From contig JAKJHU010000024.1 of the NCBI GenBank assembly GCA_022316685.1, forward strand, positions 2,178,501 through 2,242,500: DNA of 64,000 nt, given 5' to 3'. The notes beneath the pieces were generated by a model. That model saw nothing but the letters and a program-made list of their open reading frames with translations. It had not been told where the DNA came from and ran no database searches. This document shows, one piece after another, positions 48,858-59,670 of the stretch (positions are counted from its first letter, which is position 1; each line of letters begins with the position of its first letter). This DNA comes from Progne subis subis (Eukaryota; Chordata; Aves; Passeriformes; Hirundinidae). Both the position numbers and the translations under genes were made by a program.

Positions 48858-51800
48858 CAGCAGCTCTTACAGCTTCTGATGATGATGAAGATACATCACC
48901 TGTAGTCAGCTCAGGAACTCACCAATCTCTGGGTGCCATGCAGACATACCAAGTTCTTTTCTCAGCAAGTGTGGAGTGTCTGCCTGTTCAGCTGTGGGCC
49001 CTCCTCATAGAGCTCCAGCACCCGTGAGCTTAAGTGCTGTGAGCTGCTAATGTGATCTTACTGATTTGGGATCCAAGTCAAAACTTCTCTGTAGACTTGA
49101 TACATATATATATAAACAAATATAAAACACTTGTTATTGATAATACTTTGTTTGTGATAGAAAGAAGGCAATATAATTTGTTTTGATAACTATAAATAGT
49201 CCTTAAAACATGGTCTAATATTTGTAGGCACTTTGATTAAATTAATTTTGAGTTTCAGTTCATCAAAGGCTGGTATATCCTCCTGGTAAATAATTCTGTC
49301 ATGAGTATCCTGAACTAATCTGATGGTGTCCTCAAAAAAAAAAGTTAGAAAGACTTCTGTTTTGGGAAAATATAGCTCTGGTACTCACCTAAGTAGAGAG
49401 GAGCCACTAGTGGTAGATACTAAGACTGGAAAGGCACATGCCTAAGTTCAAGCAACAAACCCTTCTGCACAGGCATGCATGTCTCAGACTTGGATTACTC
49501 CTCAGCAATGCTCCTGACTAATTAGTAATAGACACAGTAATGCCTTAGAACCTCAATATGAGGTTAAAGCAGAAATCCGTTTCCTGTATAGATAGGAATC
49601 TCTACAAGGAGGAAGAAAACATGATGTTTGGTTTATTTTATTCCTGCAAGGACGAAGTAACTTAAGTGCTTGTCTGCATCCACAAAAGGCATTGATGGAA
49701 CGGGTGGTGTAGCAGTGGAGCGATGAAGGAGGGGATGTTTTCTTGTTTGGTTGGTTTTGTTTTTAGAATTCACTCTTAACAGTCAGTTTGTGGTATTCAC
49801 TTTGAGCAGACCTGTGGTTTGCTTATCTTGCTCTTGATACGTGTCTGCTGGTTCCAGAAGGCACTTCCAGTCAGCACTTACCAGCATTTGTACACATACC
49901 TGCATTGCCCAAATTGTGCAGAACATAAATCATGTCTTGTAAAGGCTGATACACATCTGAAGTCCATCTGTAGCTCTAGGCTAGAGAGAGGGTGCCAATA
50001 AGCACCCAAACTAAAGAAGCCCCTGGGTATTGTGACAGGAGGCATTTTAAAAGGTGTGATAATGTTTTACTTGGATTTTTTTTTTCCCAAATGCAACCAA
50101 TGAGAGGCTTACTTTGCTAGCTCTGTATCAAAATAATGGAAAATGATGGAAAGAGCACAATGTGAAGGGAGAGAGAGGAAGCAAGCTGCCATTGCTTCAA
50201 ATATATACACTTGTGCTGTGGGAGCCATCTTTAGCCAAAAATAAGCTGTGAGCTCTTTCCCACCCACATAGCTCAAGCTTCATGAAGCGAAGGAGACTGT
50301 CATGTGGTGGCAAAGGCCAGATTATCATAATGTGGGTGAGATGTTTCTGCCCAAAAATACTCTCCTGCCTGTTGTGTTCTGAAGATCCTTATTTGTACCT
50401 GCAAAGCCGTCACCTGCACCAATGGAGCGGTGAAGTGTACAAGTGCTGTTTGTGCGGGGCTCCCACAGTTTGTCTGTGGGCAGAAATGCTCTCTCTGTAG
50501 GTGGAAATGTTTTTTCAAGTACATTTTCTTTTGTTTCTCCTCCTCCCCCAAGAGTGACATCCACCTCTGCATTTTTCCCTTAGTGTAGGATGTGTGGGAC
50601 CATACTTCTTTTACAGTTCTCTTGTGTGTTGGCTTACCAAATCCTCAGCTTGTACAAACTGGCATAGTTCCACTGAAACTGATAGAAGCATGTTGACTCC
50701 AAAACCAGCAGAGAATCTGGATTCATTAGGTAGCAGACCATGATCCACATGAATTTCTGGAACAATCTGCTGTAATTCAAAGATTTAAGATTTGCTGTTA
50801 GCCACAGCTGGCTGCTGTCTTTAAAGTAATGTTTTTGTTTTTTCCTTCCCCCTCCTGTTGTCTCCTACAGTAATATCCTGAGTGTCTCTCAAAGTTCTTT
50901 TAGTTTTGTTATCCCTCCAGCAGTTTGTGGCCTCCCTGAAGTGTTTTCACTGACCCTGTCTGTGGGAGAGCCTAATTTCATCATATCCATCGGTCTGGTA
51001 ACAAGCAGTGTATTGATACTGGGTGAACTGGATGCCATTTAAATGTAAATCTATTGTTATGAGCTCTAGGCTCATCGTGGCTCATTATTTTGAGGCAAGC
51101 ACAGTAATTAGCACGGGGTGTACTCTGTGATAATTAGGAATGTTTTACACATCATATGATGATGTTGACTTCTGAGGGCAACCACCTGGACTCAACTCTC
51201 ACTAGCTAAAACAAATGATTTTGTATTTCTTTTTGTTTCAGTGTTTCAAAGTGCCTGTGGTAAAATCCTTTACCTGTTTAATCACTAAATAATAGATCCA
51301 TGAAATCAATTAGCTGAATAGTATGATTATTGGGACAAGTTGCTGGTACCCAGAGGTGACACTGTAGCTGAGGTACAGTTTGTGTATTGTAATTTCTCTT
51401 GAGTGCGAGGTGAAAATTCCACTATCTCGAAAGCCAGGTACCTGTTTCTTTCCAGCTCCCTCTCCTCTTTACCTGACCTGGTATTTGAACTTTCTGAACA
51501 CTGATATCATAGATTTGTGGTGTCTGGTCCATTTTTGACTTTGTTTTTCATCATAAAGATGTAGTGTGACATTCCTAGTAGAGAAAATAATGATTATTTT
51601 AAAAAATCCACGAAAAACCCCACCAAACAAAACCCAGAAATTTATATCATGTCTCATTATAATCTCTTTGTGAATTTGTTAGGTTAAAGCAGATTTGTTA
51701 AAACATCAAAAACTTTAGGGTTATCTTGGAAGCAGCTGTATTTCATGATGTAAAATCAGGAAAGATCAGAGTATGTACCATAGAACTATAGTCTGTGTGC

Positions 51801-54800
51801 AGAACTTGGGGGCTTATTTCTGATTTACTGTGAAATATAAACATTTTGTTCTAACACGTGGCTTGTGTCGGTTAGTTTCTGTACCTGAAGCTATCCCTAA
51901 ATTTCTGGTGTTACCTCATATCCAAACCCAAGGGTAGGGAGGGTATTTTCATTTCTAGTGGCAGTGTGAAGGCACTCTCGTAAGAAGATCCAGAAGCTGT
52001 GCATTTCTGTCAGTTTTCATAAGAATTATATTTGAAAGCTGTGCAATTTGAAGACTTGCCCTGTTTCCTCCTCAGATCAATAATTGCTAAACTCAAACAT
52101 AAACCTTCCCTTATGTGCACTTGTCAGACGTATTTGTATTCAGTGGGTGATTACTGGTTGTTATGTAGTGAAGGCTCTACCACAGCCATGGTAATACTGA
52201 GCTTGTAAATAACCTTTAGGTGCAGACAGCAGGAAAAGTTAATTGTGCTTCTGCTGCTTCTTTTGCGGTTTGTACCTAAAAAAATGTGGGGGAAACACAG
52301 TACAATGGAAAGTTTAATTTTTTTAAAAAATTACAGGCTTGTGCTTTTATTTGAAGTTCATTCCCACTACTATGCGTTACCAAGTAATTTCTGACACTAG
52401 TTTTGAAAACATTAGTGATTTTTTGGGAGGGAAGGAGGACCTATATTTTGAAAAAAAGCTCTTAAGTTCAAAAAACTGCAAGTGTTGAGTTTCCAGGGGA
52501 TGAAATAATCTATTTTAAACTAGGAAAGAACTTGTGGACACTGTATCTATGGAATAATGTCAGATAAATTTAAATGTGTTAACTGTGTGGTACCATTACA
52601 AATGCTTTTTTTGGCTGAAAAGGATCAGTGATTACTTGTGAAATAGAGGCATCAGGTTTTTTTCAGCTAGCCCTGTTTGGGCTCTTTGGAATGTGGTTTA
52701 AGTTTCTGGCACTTGCATTTAAGGAGGATGTGTGGGAAGAAAACAAAATTATACAAATCTAAATAAAAGGCAAAATATAAAAATTATGCTCTAGTGGATG
52801 TCACCATGCAACTGCTTGGAAAAATAATTGTTTGCTATTGTAACTCTGGTAAGTAACAGATATACATTAGTAGGAAATAAAAGGTGGTTGGCAAGAAAAG
52901 CAGGTATTTACACAAGGTAAAAGTCAGGATTACAGGAGTTTTGGTGGGGTTTGTTTTGTTTTGGTTTTTTTTCCCAGAAAGACATGGTTTAAAATTGTCC
53001 AGATACTGCTTCCATTTCAACTATAAATGACTTCTATATTTAACTCTTTAACTTACTGTGTCACTTCGCCATCTGTAAAGCAAGAGATGGTGGTGTCAGC
53101 TGTGCCAAAAAGCAAGTCTATCATATTCATCCCGCTATGGTCCTGAATATCACAGACTATTTCTGTCACAGGAATTCTTTGACTTGTAGTTTTAGAGGTA
53201 AAACCAAGTACCTTTTTCTACTTGCTAAAAGGAAGTTACAGAATTGATACAGAAGCTGTTGGGTTGGATATTTTAAATTATCTTATGCCAGAAGCTAAGG
53301 AGAATAGAAGAACTTAGAGGTAATTAAAAAACCCAACAACTCCAGACCTCATAACAAGCCCTTGGTACTGCCTCTGCTCTCCTCAAACATGGTGATGTGC
53401 ACACTAGGGAACAGCAACTGATCTCTCATGGATGGGAAGTGCATTCCCTCTCCTTTTCCCCCACTGCTGTAAAAGCAGTGCTCCTATTATGTCAAGGTCC
53501 ATTGCATTTACTGCAATTTTGATATGCTTGACCTAAAAATATTGCTGTGAGTGAATTATTTACAATGACACCGAGGAGCAATTTTCTAGAATGTTTCTGT
53601 GGCCTGTGGGCATTGTACTGAGTACATATGTATGATATTAACAAAACCCATGAAAATTACCATGAAACCTTTCCACAGTATATCACAGTTATCATTGCCA
53701 AACTGGGACTGTTCTACGGCTTTATAACATAAGGAAACGTGTGCAAGCCAACATTTCTTGTGGGGTTTGGAATAATGGTGTTGTTTTCCAATGAATATTG
53801 TTAAATAACTAGTCTGTAGAGGTGAATTTCAAGTTGCATGAACTGCATCTGTGCATTAAGGAGAAATTTTTCTATTTCTATATGAAAACATGGTGTAACT
53901 AAAATCACTGAAAAATTCCCATGCTAGGCACCATTAAAAAGAAACTGCTGCAGATTCTTCTCCTCACATACCAGTAAAAACTTGCAGTCCAGGTGGAAAT
54001 ATTTGTTTTATATTTGTAATGAGCTGTGAACTATCAATAGTCAACTGGTCAATACTGGCTGAAGTTTCTGCACCCTGACCTAGTAGGGATAGGAATAGCT
54101 GTTCTTCCATTAGTAAGTATATGAACAAAATGATGATCAAAATCAGGAGAGATGTCTATTCTGAGGAAAAGTACTGCCTTAAAAAAGGATGTAACTTGAT
54201 CTTTTTCTTGCAGTGGAGTCTGTCCCTCCTCAATGCTAATCTTTCAGGCATTCTCAGTTAGTAGAGAAAACATATATAGAAACCACTCTTGTTCCAAGAC
54301 ATTAGTTCTTTCCAGTCCTGAGAAATTCCAAATTCTTCTGTTTTGGTAAGTATTTTCTATGTTAAAAACACATAACACATCTATAAGTGGTTTTTAAGTT
54401 TCATAAAGAACTTTGTTTTGTAGCAGAAGCATTCTAGCTACAGCTTAATTTGAAATTTTCTCTTTCTAGACAGAATGTATACCTCTGAGTCTTGCTTTTA
54501 ATATGATCTTTATCTCCCTGCAATATGTAAGTCTGTAGTAATTCAAATTCCCCTTTTTGTAGGAATGGGTAAACCTAAAGATACGGGCTTATCTCTGAAC
54601 ATTTGAGAAATAATTTATCCATAGCAACTCTTCCTTTTAATACTTTACTCTTCTGCCTCTGACCATAATAGTATTCAGTGAGCAGCAGACCATGTGGGTT
54701 CTTCTCCAGTAAATATTGGAATGAAAAAAGATAATCTTCCCAAACACCAATTTTAAAAAATATCCAAATAATTTCAGGATTTATTTTGCTAGTGTGGTTA

Positions 54801-55929
54801 TGTTTCTTGAGGACCTGAGGGGTAGGGGTTGGGGAGGGGTCTATAAATATTAGTTTCACATGTGACAGAGGACTGATGTCTTTCATGACTGAAATACATT
54901 TCTACCATTTAATTAGACTGATAACTGTTCAAGAAGTGACTACAGATATATTGTCCCTTGATAGCCTTGACACTTTTATCTGTTCAGTTCCTACACAGTG
55001 AAACATGGACAGATCAAGCAAGCTCGGTACATAAGATAACTTGTGTGACTGATGTACTGAGGAAACTTTTTAAATAATCAGACTAAAGTACTGCTTATAC
55101 ACACTCCCATAATGAGAAGGATGATATGCTGTGAGTTTTCTTGATTTTTAAAGCAATTCCTGCTTCCATTTGAGTTGCACTGAGTCTAAAGGCTGAACTT
55201 ACCTTGGACAGTTGTGTGAAGTGAGAAATGTAGACTGGTCTTTTGGTGTGTCTGACCAGATAATAAAGGGTTATAAAGAAATAAGGACACAGTCATGAGT
55301 GTATTTACATTTTATTTTCTTATCACAAAACTCAGGGCATGACATAGGTACTCAGTTTACAGTAACTTTACAATTTAACTGCTTTTCCATTATTATTTCT
55401 GAATATACATTTGTCATCTTTCAGATCCCTAAAAATAGCAAATGCATTAGTATTTGTCTTCTTAAAATCAGTTTAATGTAAAATTAATTAATATTTTTGA
55501 TGTAACATTTTTATCTATAACTCTTAAATCCCATTTGTTCCCGGTTGTATTTGTCAGGACAAGTATAATAATAAACTTTTGACCTGTTCAACAGTGCCTA
55601 GTTAAATGGCAATTAAATATTCTTTCCTCTTATGTCAGAGTCCTTAGGAGTGGGTATATAGAGTGTCCTGTCATTTTTTCTGCATACATACTAAAGAAGA
55701 ATTTTCACATTTTCAATGGTATTGAACCCCCTGAGGACAATACCCCAGAAAAAGGCAGCAGGTTTTCTTTTCCAGTCTGCTAAGTTAAACACACTCAAAA
55801 CCAAGCAAGTAAAAAGTGGAGACCCCCAACTATTTTTCTGACCAGAAAATTGTAGCTTATAAGAAGTGTTTGCTTCTCACTATTGCCTTCAGAGCTGCTG
55901 CTCCTCTCAACGACAACTGTACAGTGTGG
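48858..55929. other. Non-coding interval before the miR-181 cluster
   Basis: This 7-kb AT-rich stretch contains no recognised gene or clear repeat apart from short AT dinucleotide stretches (near 49105) and homopolymers. In the - strand direction it is the region just downstream of miR-181b-1 and could belong to its primary transcript. Confidence 0.6.
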
Positions 55930-56008
55930 GGCCACAGTTGCATTCATTGTTCAGTGAGCTTGTCCACATAGTTAAACCCACCGACAGCAATGAATGTTGA
56001 TTGTGACC
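55930..56008 (-). ncRNA. MIR181B1: microRNA precursor miR-181b-1
   Basis: On the - strand the 5p arm at 55976-55998 reads AACATTCATTGCTGTCGGTG and on, the mature miR-181b sequence over 23 nt. The 3p arm at 55939-55958 (CTCACTGAACAATGAATGCA) matches the known passenger. Flanking GGTCACA (56002-56008) and TGTGGCC (55930-55936) pair at the hairpin base. It lies 183 nt after miR-181a-1, measured between mature 5' ends. miR-181b is a broadly conserved vertebrate microRNA loaded into Argonaute to repress mRNAs with TGAATGT sites; it is active in lymphoid and neural cells. Confidence 0.97.
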
Positions 56009-56106
56009 TTTTTGTAAAGCTTGGCAGAGTGAGGGAGAAACATCATATGATGATTAGGTTGCTATCTTCGGTGTTAAGGCCTGAAAGCATGAAGTAAGGA
56101 GGAGGA

Positions 56107-56195
56107 TGGTTAGCTGGAGGGTACAATCAACGGTCGATGGTTTTCACTTTAATTCCAAACTCACCGACAGCGTTGAATGTTCACTGAAGCAACCA
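56107..56195 (-). ncRNA. MIR181A1: microRNA precursor miR-181a-1
   Basis: On the - strand the 5p arm at 56159-56181 reads AACATTCAACGCTGTCGGTG and on, the mature miR-181a. The 3p arm at 56120-56141 (ACCATCGACCGTTGATTGTA and on) is the passenger typical of the a-1 locus, which separates it from a-2. TGGTT (56191-56195) and AACCA (56107-56111) close the stem. It is first in the - strand cluster, so one primary transcript probably yields both microRNAs. In mammals miR-181a raises T-cell receptor sensitivity by repressing phosphatases such as PTPN22, SHP-2 and DUSPs. The host promoter is not visible and probably lies beyond or upstream in the - direction. Confidence 0.98.
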
Positions 56196-58213
56196 CTACA
56201 ACAGAACTCCATTGACTTGACTGCATCCTCAAATGTCTGAAAGCACGGGGGGCAAAATCAAAATTCACACAGTGATTTTAATGATACAACTTCATTTTTC
56301 TCTTACCAACAACAACACACTTCTCTGCCCATCGTGGTTCAGTTTTCCTGCAAGGAGCTGGCTGTTTCCAAGACTTCTTTCTATGAAAAGAAAATATGTT
56401 CCAGTTATTCAGACTTTAAAAATAAAGGTTAGAGATCCAGGGACAAGTGGATTAATGTTGTCTGTTATTTCACAATAAAACAAAACATGAGATCCCATAA
56501 ATGAACAGAGCTGGCTGAGAGTTTTAGAAATCAGTGTTGCCAATTAGGGATTGCTCAATTGAGCAAAATTTCTTCTATTGGTGTGGTTCAATTGGATTAA
56601 AACTTTAGGATTGGTAAAAAGTAAATTTTTTTAAAGAAGCCCTAATTTTTCAAAAAGCATCTCAGAGACAGGCTTTTTTTTTTTTTTTTCCTTTAAAAAT
56701 TTTTCACACATGCAGAACCTCTTGTGATAGTTCTCAGGAGGAAAAAAGGTAAATGTGTAACAAGATGTGACCTATATTCATTTTTTTATATCAGCATGCT
56801 GTGCACATCAAACTGATCATCACACAGAAAGTCCTTATTCTTAAGAATTTCCACAGTAGCACAGCACTTTTTCCTAATCTTCTGAGCTTTCCAGCTCAAT
56901 TGTCCTAATTATTAATAAAAATAAATAATAATTAAAAAATAAGGTTGTAGTTGTTTTGTAGAAGGGTCTTAGAGGCTGGATAAGAAAGCAAAATATGGTG
57001 ATCCAGAAATTTTACCTTATATTCATTTGTGAGCAGAGTTCTTATGCAGAAGGTGTTCTTGAAGCTCAGCTTGTAAGAATTCCTTTCTGCTAGGTCCACT
57101 CTTAACTGTGCTGAAATTATGTGATGGATTCATTGACTTATATGAATTGCTGTTTGTTTACCTCATCCTTTGGTTAAAGATGCCCTCTAGTCTCTCTCAC
57201 TCATCCATTGTTATTTATAAGGCTTTATAAGTGTTTGGGATTTTGTCTGTATTTGTGTTAAGGGAAGCCACGCTAAAGGACTGGAGTTCATCAGTGTGCT
57301 CCCGTGCCTATTTTGTGAACAAACATATGACAAGTATTTTGTCCTAACTGTTTCTTTCAGCTAGTTGCTATGTGTACAGAGGTATTTATTACATCATTTA
57401 ACTCAACTGTATTTTCTATCTAATATCCCTAAAAGAAAAATTCATTAATATAGCCTACTGGAGAACCACAGAAAAATAGAATCAACTAATTCTAATCTTT
57501 ATGCTAGATTAGATGTGTTTTGTTTAGGTCACTGTGATAATGAATATAACTAAATCAAATACATTTTAATTGAATGTGACAGCTCACTTTCTTTCCCAAT
57601 ACAGCAGCATGGGATATTTGCTGCCAATACTTTAGCTTTGATTATTTTTATTTCTCCATTTATTTGTACTGAAATTTCAAAGGTTTAGTTCCATGGATGT
57701 TAGGAGAAGACCTCTGCACACTAGCATGAGTGATGAGAGAATAAGGCTCTCCAGCTCCATCTTATGTGCATCAGTTCAACATTGTTCTAGCCAAATGAAT
57801 TAACTTTAGGGTTGCTCATGTTTAAGATCTGCCTTATTACAAGCTTGTTTTATGTATGTCATTTCTTTCAGTACTCATTCCTCTGCCCTTATTCCCTGCT
57901 TCCATCTGTCACTTCATATTTCAGTATGGGGGCTTGCCTGGCTCATATCTGGCAGCTGAGATGGGGTGCAGGGAAAGGAGACGAGCTGTGTAGGGCTTGT
58001 GGCCGGGTGGATTACATCTTAGAAGAAATTACCTTCACAAGTTGTTATTAATGCCTCTCTACCCTCCACCATGGAAAACCTCAGTATTTCCTTGGTCACC
58101 TAGCCTCTGAAATGGGCTGAAACTTCTATGTACAAAGGGTATTTCTGGGTTCCACCCCTGATTCCTGGTGTGTACAGGTTATGCAGGGTAAATATTCTTT
58201 CATCTGGTTTTCA

Positions 58214-58237
58214 TTTTTTTTTTTTTTTTTTTTTTTT
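58214..58237 (-). repeat. Poly(T) tract, 24 nt (poly(A) on - strand)
   Basis: An uninterrupted T24 is followed by AAATCCC. It is one of two such tracts within 150 bp and could be a simple slippage repeat or the A-tail of an old retroposed copy read on the - strand. Confidence 0.85.
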
Positions 58238-58328
58238 AAATCCCTTACAGGGCTTAGCTAGCTGTTACAAATGCCAGCTTTATTTTAATTTTATTTCAGA
58301 TCTGCATGCTTATGCGAACATTCAGATT

Positions 58329-58331
<3 letters not shown>

Positions 58332-58362
<31 letters not shown>
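58332..58362 (-). repeat. Poly(T) tract, 31 nt (poly(A) on - strand)
   Basis: An uninterrupted T31, the longest homopolymer in the window. Length accuracy is doubtful for any sequencing method. No gene-like sequence is visible next to it. Confidence 0.85.
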
Positions 58363-58365
<3 letters not shown>

Positions 58366-59587
58366 GTTAGTATGTCATAAATAAACCAAAGCACTTTCCC
58401 TGCTTTGAGCAATAGGACCATGATGTACATGAAATATCACTTTAAAAACCCTGGAACCTAATGTGAATTGACAGAGGTACAGGAGGAGGTAGTTCATAGT
58501 GTTGCTCCAAAAGCCATAGGGATTTGGTCTGCTAGAGCTGCCTGTCTTAGGAATAGATTAGATATCTTGTCTGATGACCTGTACTTAATTTAAGTGACTG
58601 CTTTTGCAAGTCCTTCCAGAGGGCAACTGTGTGAAGTAGAGCATCTCATCTTCAGTCCTTTTCCTCCTCTTGATGGCCTGACCTAAATTGAAAATATGGC
58701 TGTTGTGCTGCACAAATAGACAATTACTTCAATACTATGTAAACTGCAGCTTCAGTTCTAATTAATTACCTTCTCCATTTTGACCTTGCTATGTTGAATC
58801 AGAAGACCAACATTCCAACCTCATTGTACTCGTTAATATTGGGCAACTGTTATACAATGCACTCATGTTAATAACTGCCTTACGTGAACAGAGACAAAAG
58901 CTCCCTCTCCCTGCTTAGAAATGGTGGAGCTGTCAAGTACTACTCTGCCCTGCTTATTGCCCCAACTTTTCCTTTCTTCCTCCTTTCTTGCCCACACAAA
59001 TGCTAGATATATGAAAGATGTCAGCCAGATAGAAGGCTGGCTTGCAGGCCACTTCAAACAGCTGCCTTAGAGCTGTTACCAATCTTATTGCTGGTACAGC
59101 AGGGAGAATACTTAGGAACAAATACTGAGGTGAAAGCACAGAACTCAGCCTTGGGGGTCTTGTAGCTTTAGGTGCTTTTTCTAAGAGGGAATTAGAACAG
59201 TCTATCCAGATTTTTTACTGGTTAAAGCATCATGCTAACAGATTTATAATGTAGATACTCCACATGGTTTACAGCATCATTTTTCTTTTGCTGACATGGA
59301 TTTGTTTGTTAGTGGAAGGTGGAGTTAAAACTTTTTGAAGCCAGATGTTAATTTGTATAAAAGGAAGACAACAGAACAGTGTTCATACTGATACTGCAAA
59401 GTTATCTCATGGATGCAGTTGTTGGCTGCTTCCAACTCCCACTTGTCTTCTCCCACAGTCTGTCAACAGACTTCCAGTTATACACTCGGGGACAGGAAGA
59501 AATGCAATGTGTGGATGTGTTTTTTTTAATTGTCTTGCAAAAGGGAATTCCAGTGGCAGCATCTAAAATGGCAGTAGCGTAGTTGGG

Positions 59588-59670
59588 ATCAGATTCTCAG
59601 CTAGAGTAAACTGACACAGCTCCAATGACGTCAGTGGCATCTGCATTTACACCAGCTGACACCTGGATGC
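59588..59670. repeat. Imperfect palindrome resembling an ancient amniote repeat
   Basis: The left half (CTCAGCTAGAGTAAACTGAC, then CAGCTCCAATGA) and the reverse complement of the right half (TCAGCTGGTGTAAATGCAG) align as an inverted repeat centred on TGACGTCA (59626-59633). The layout, with TTTACACCAGCTGA near the end, recalls a fold-back repeat scattered in bird, turtle and crocodile genomes. I cannot name the family with certainty. Confidence 0.5.

Noticed and set aside
51149..56054. ACATCATATGATGAT occurring at 51149 and 56040
   Set aside because: A shared 15-mer in 64 kb of AT-rich sequence is expected about once or more by chance; its palindromic core makes it look special.
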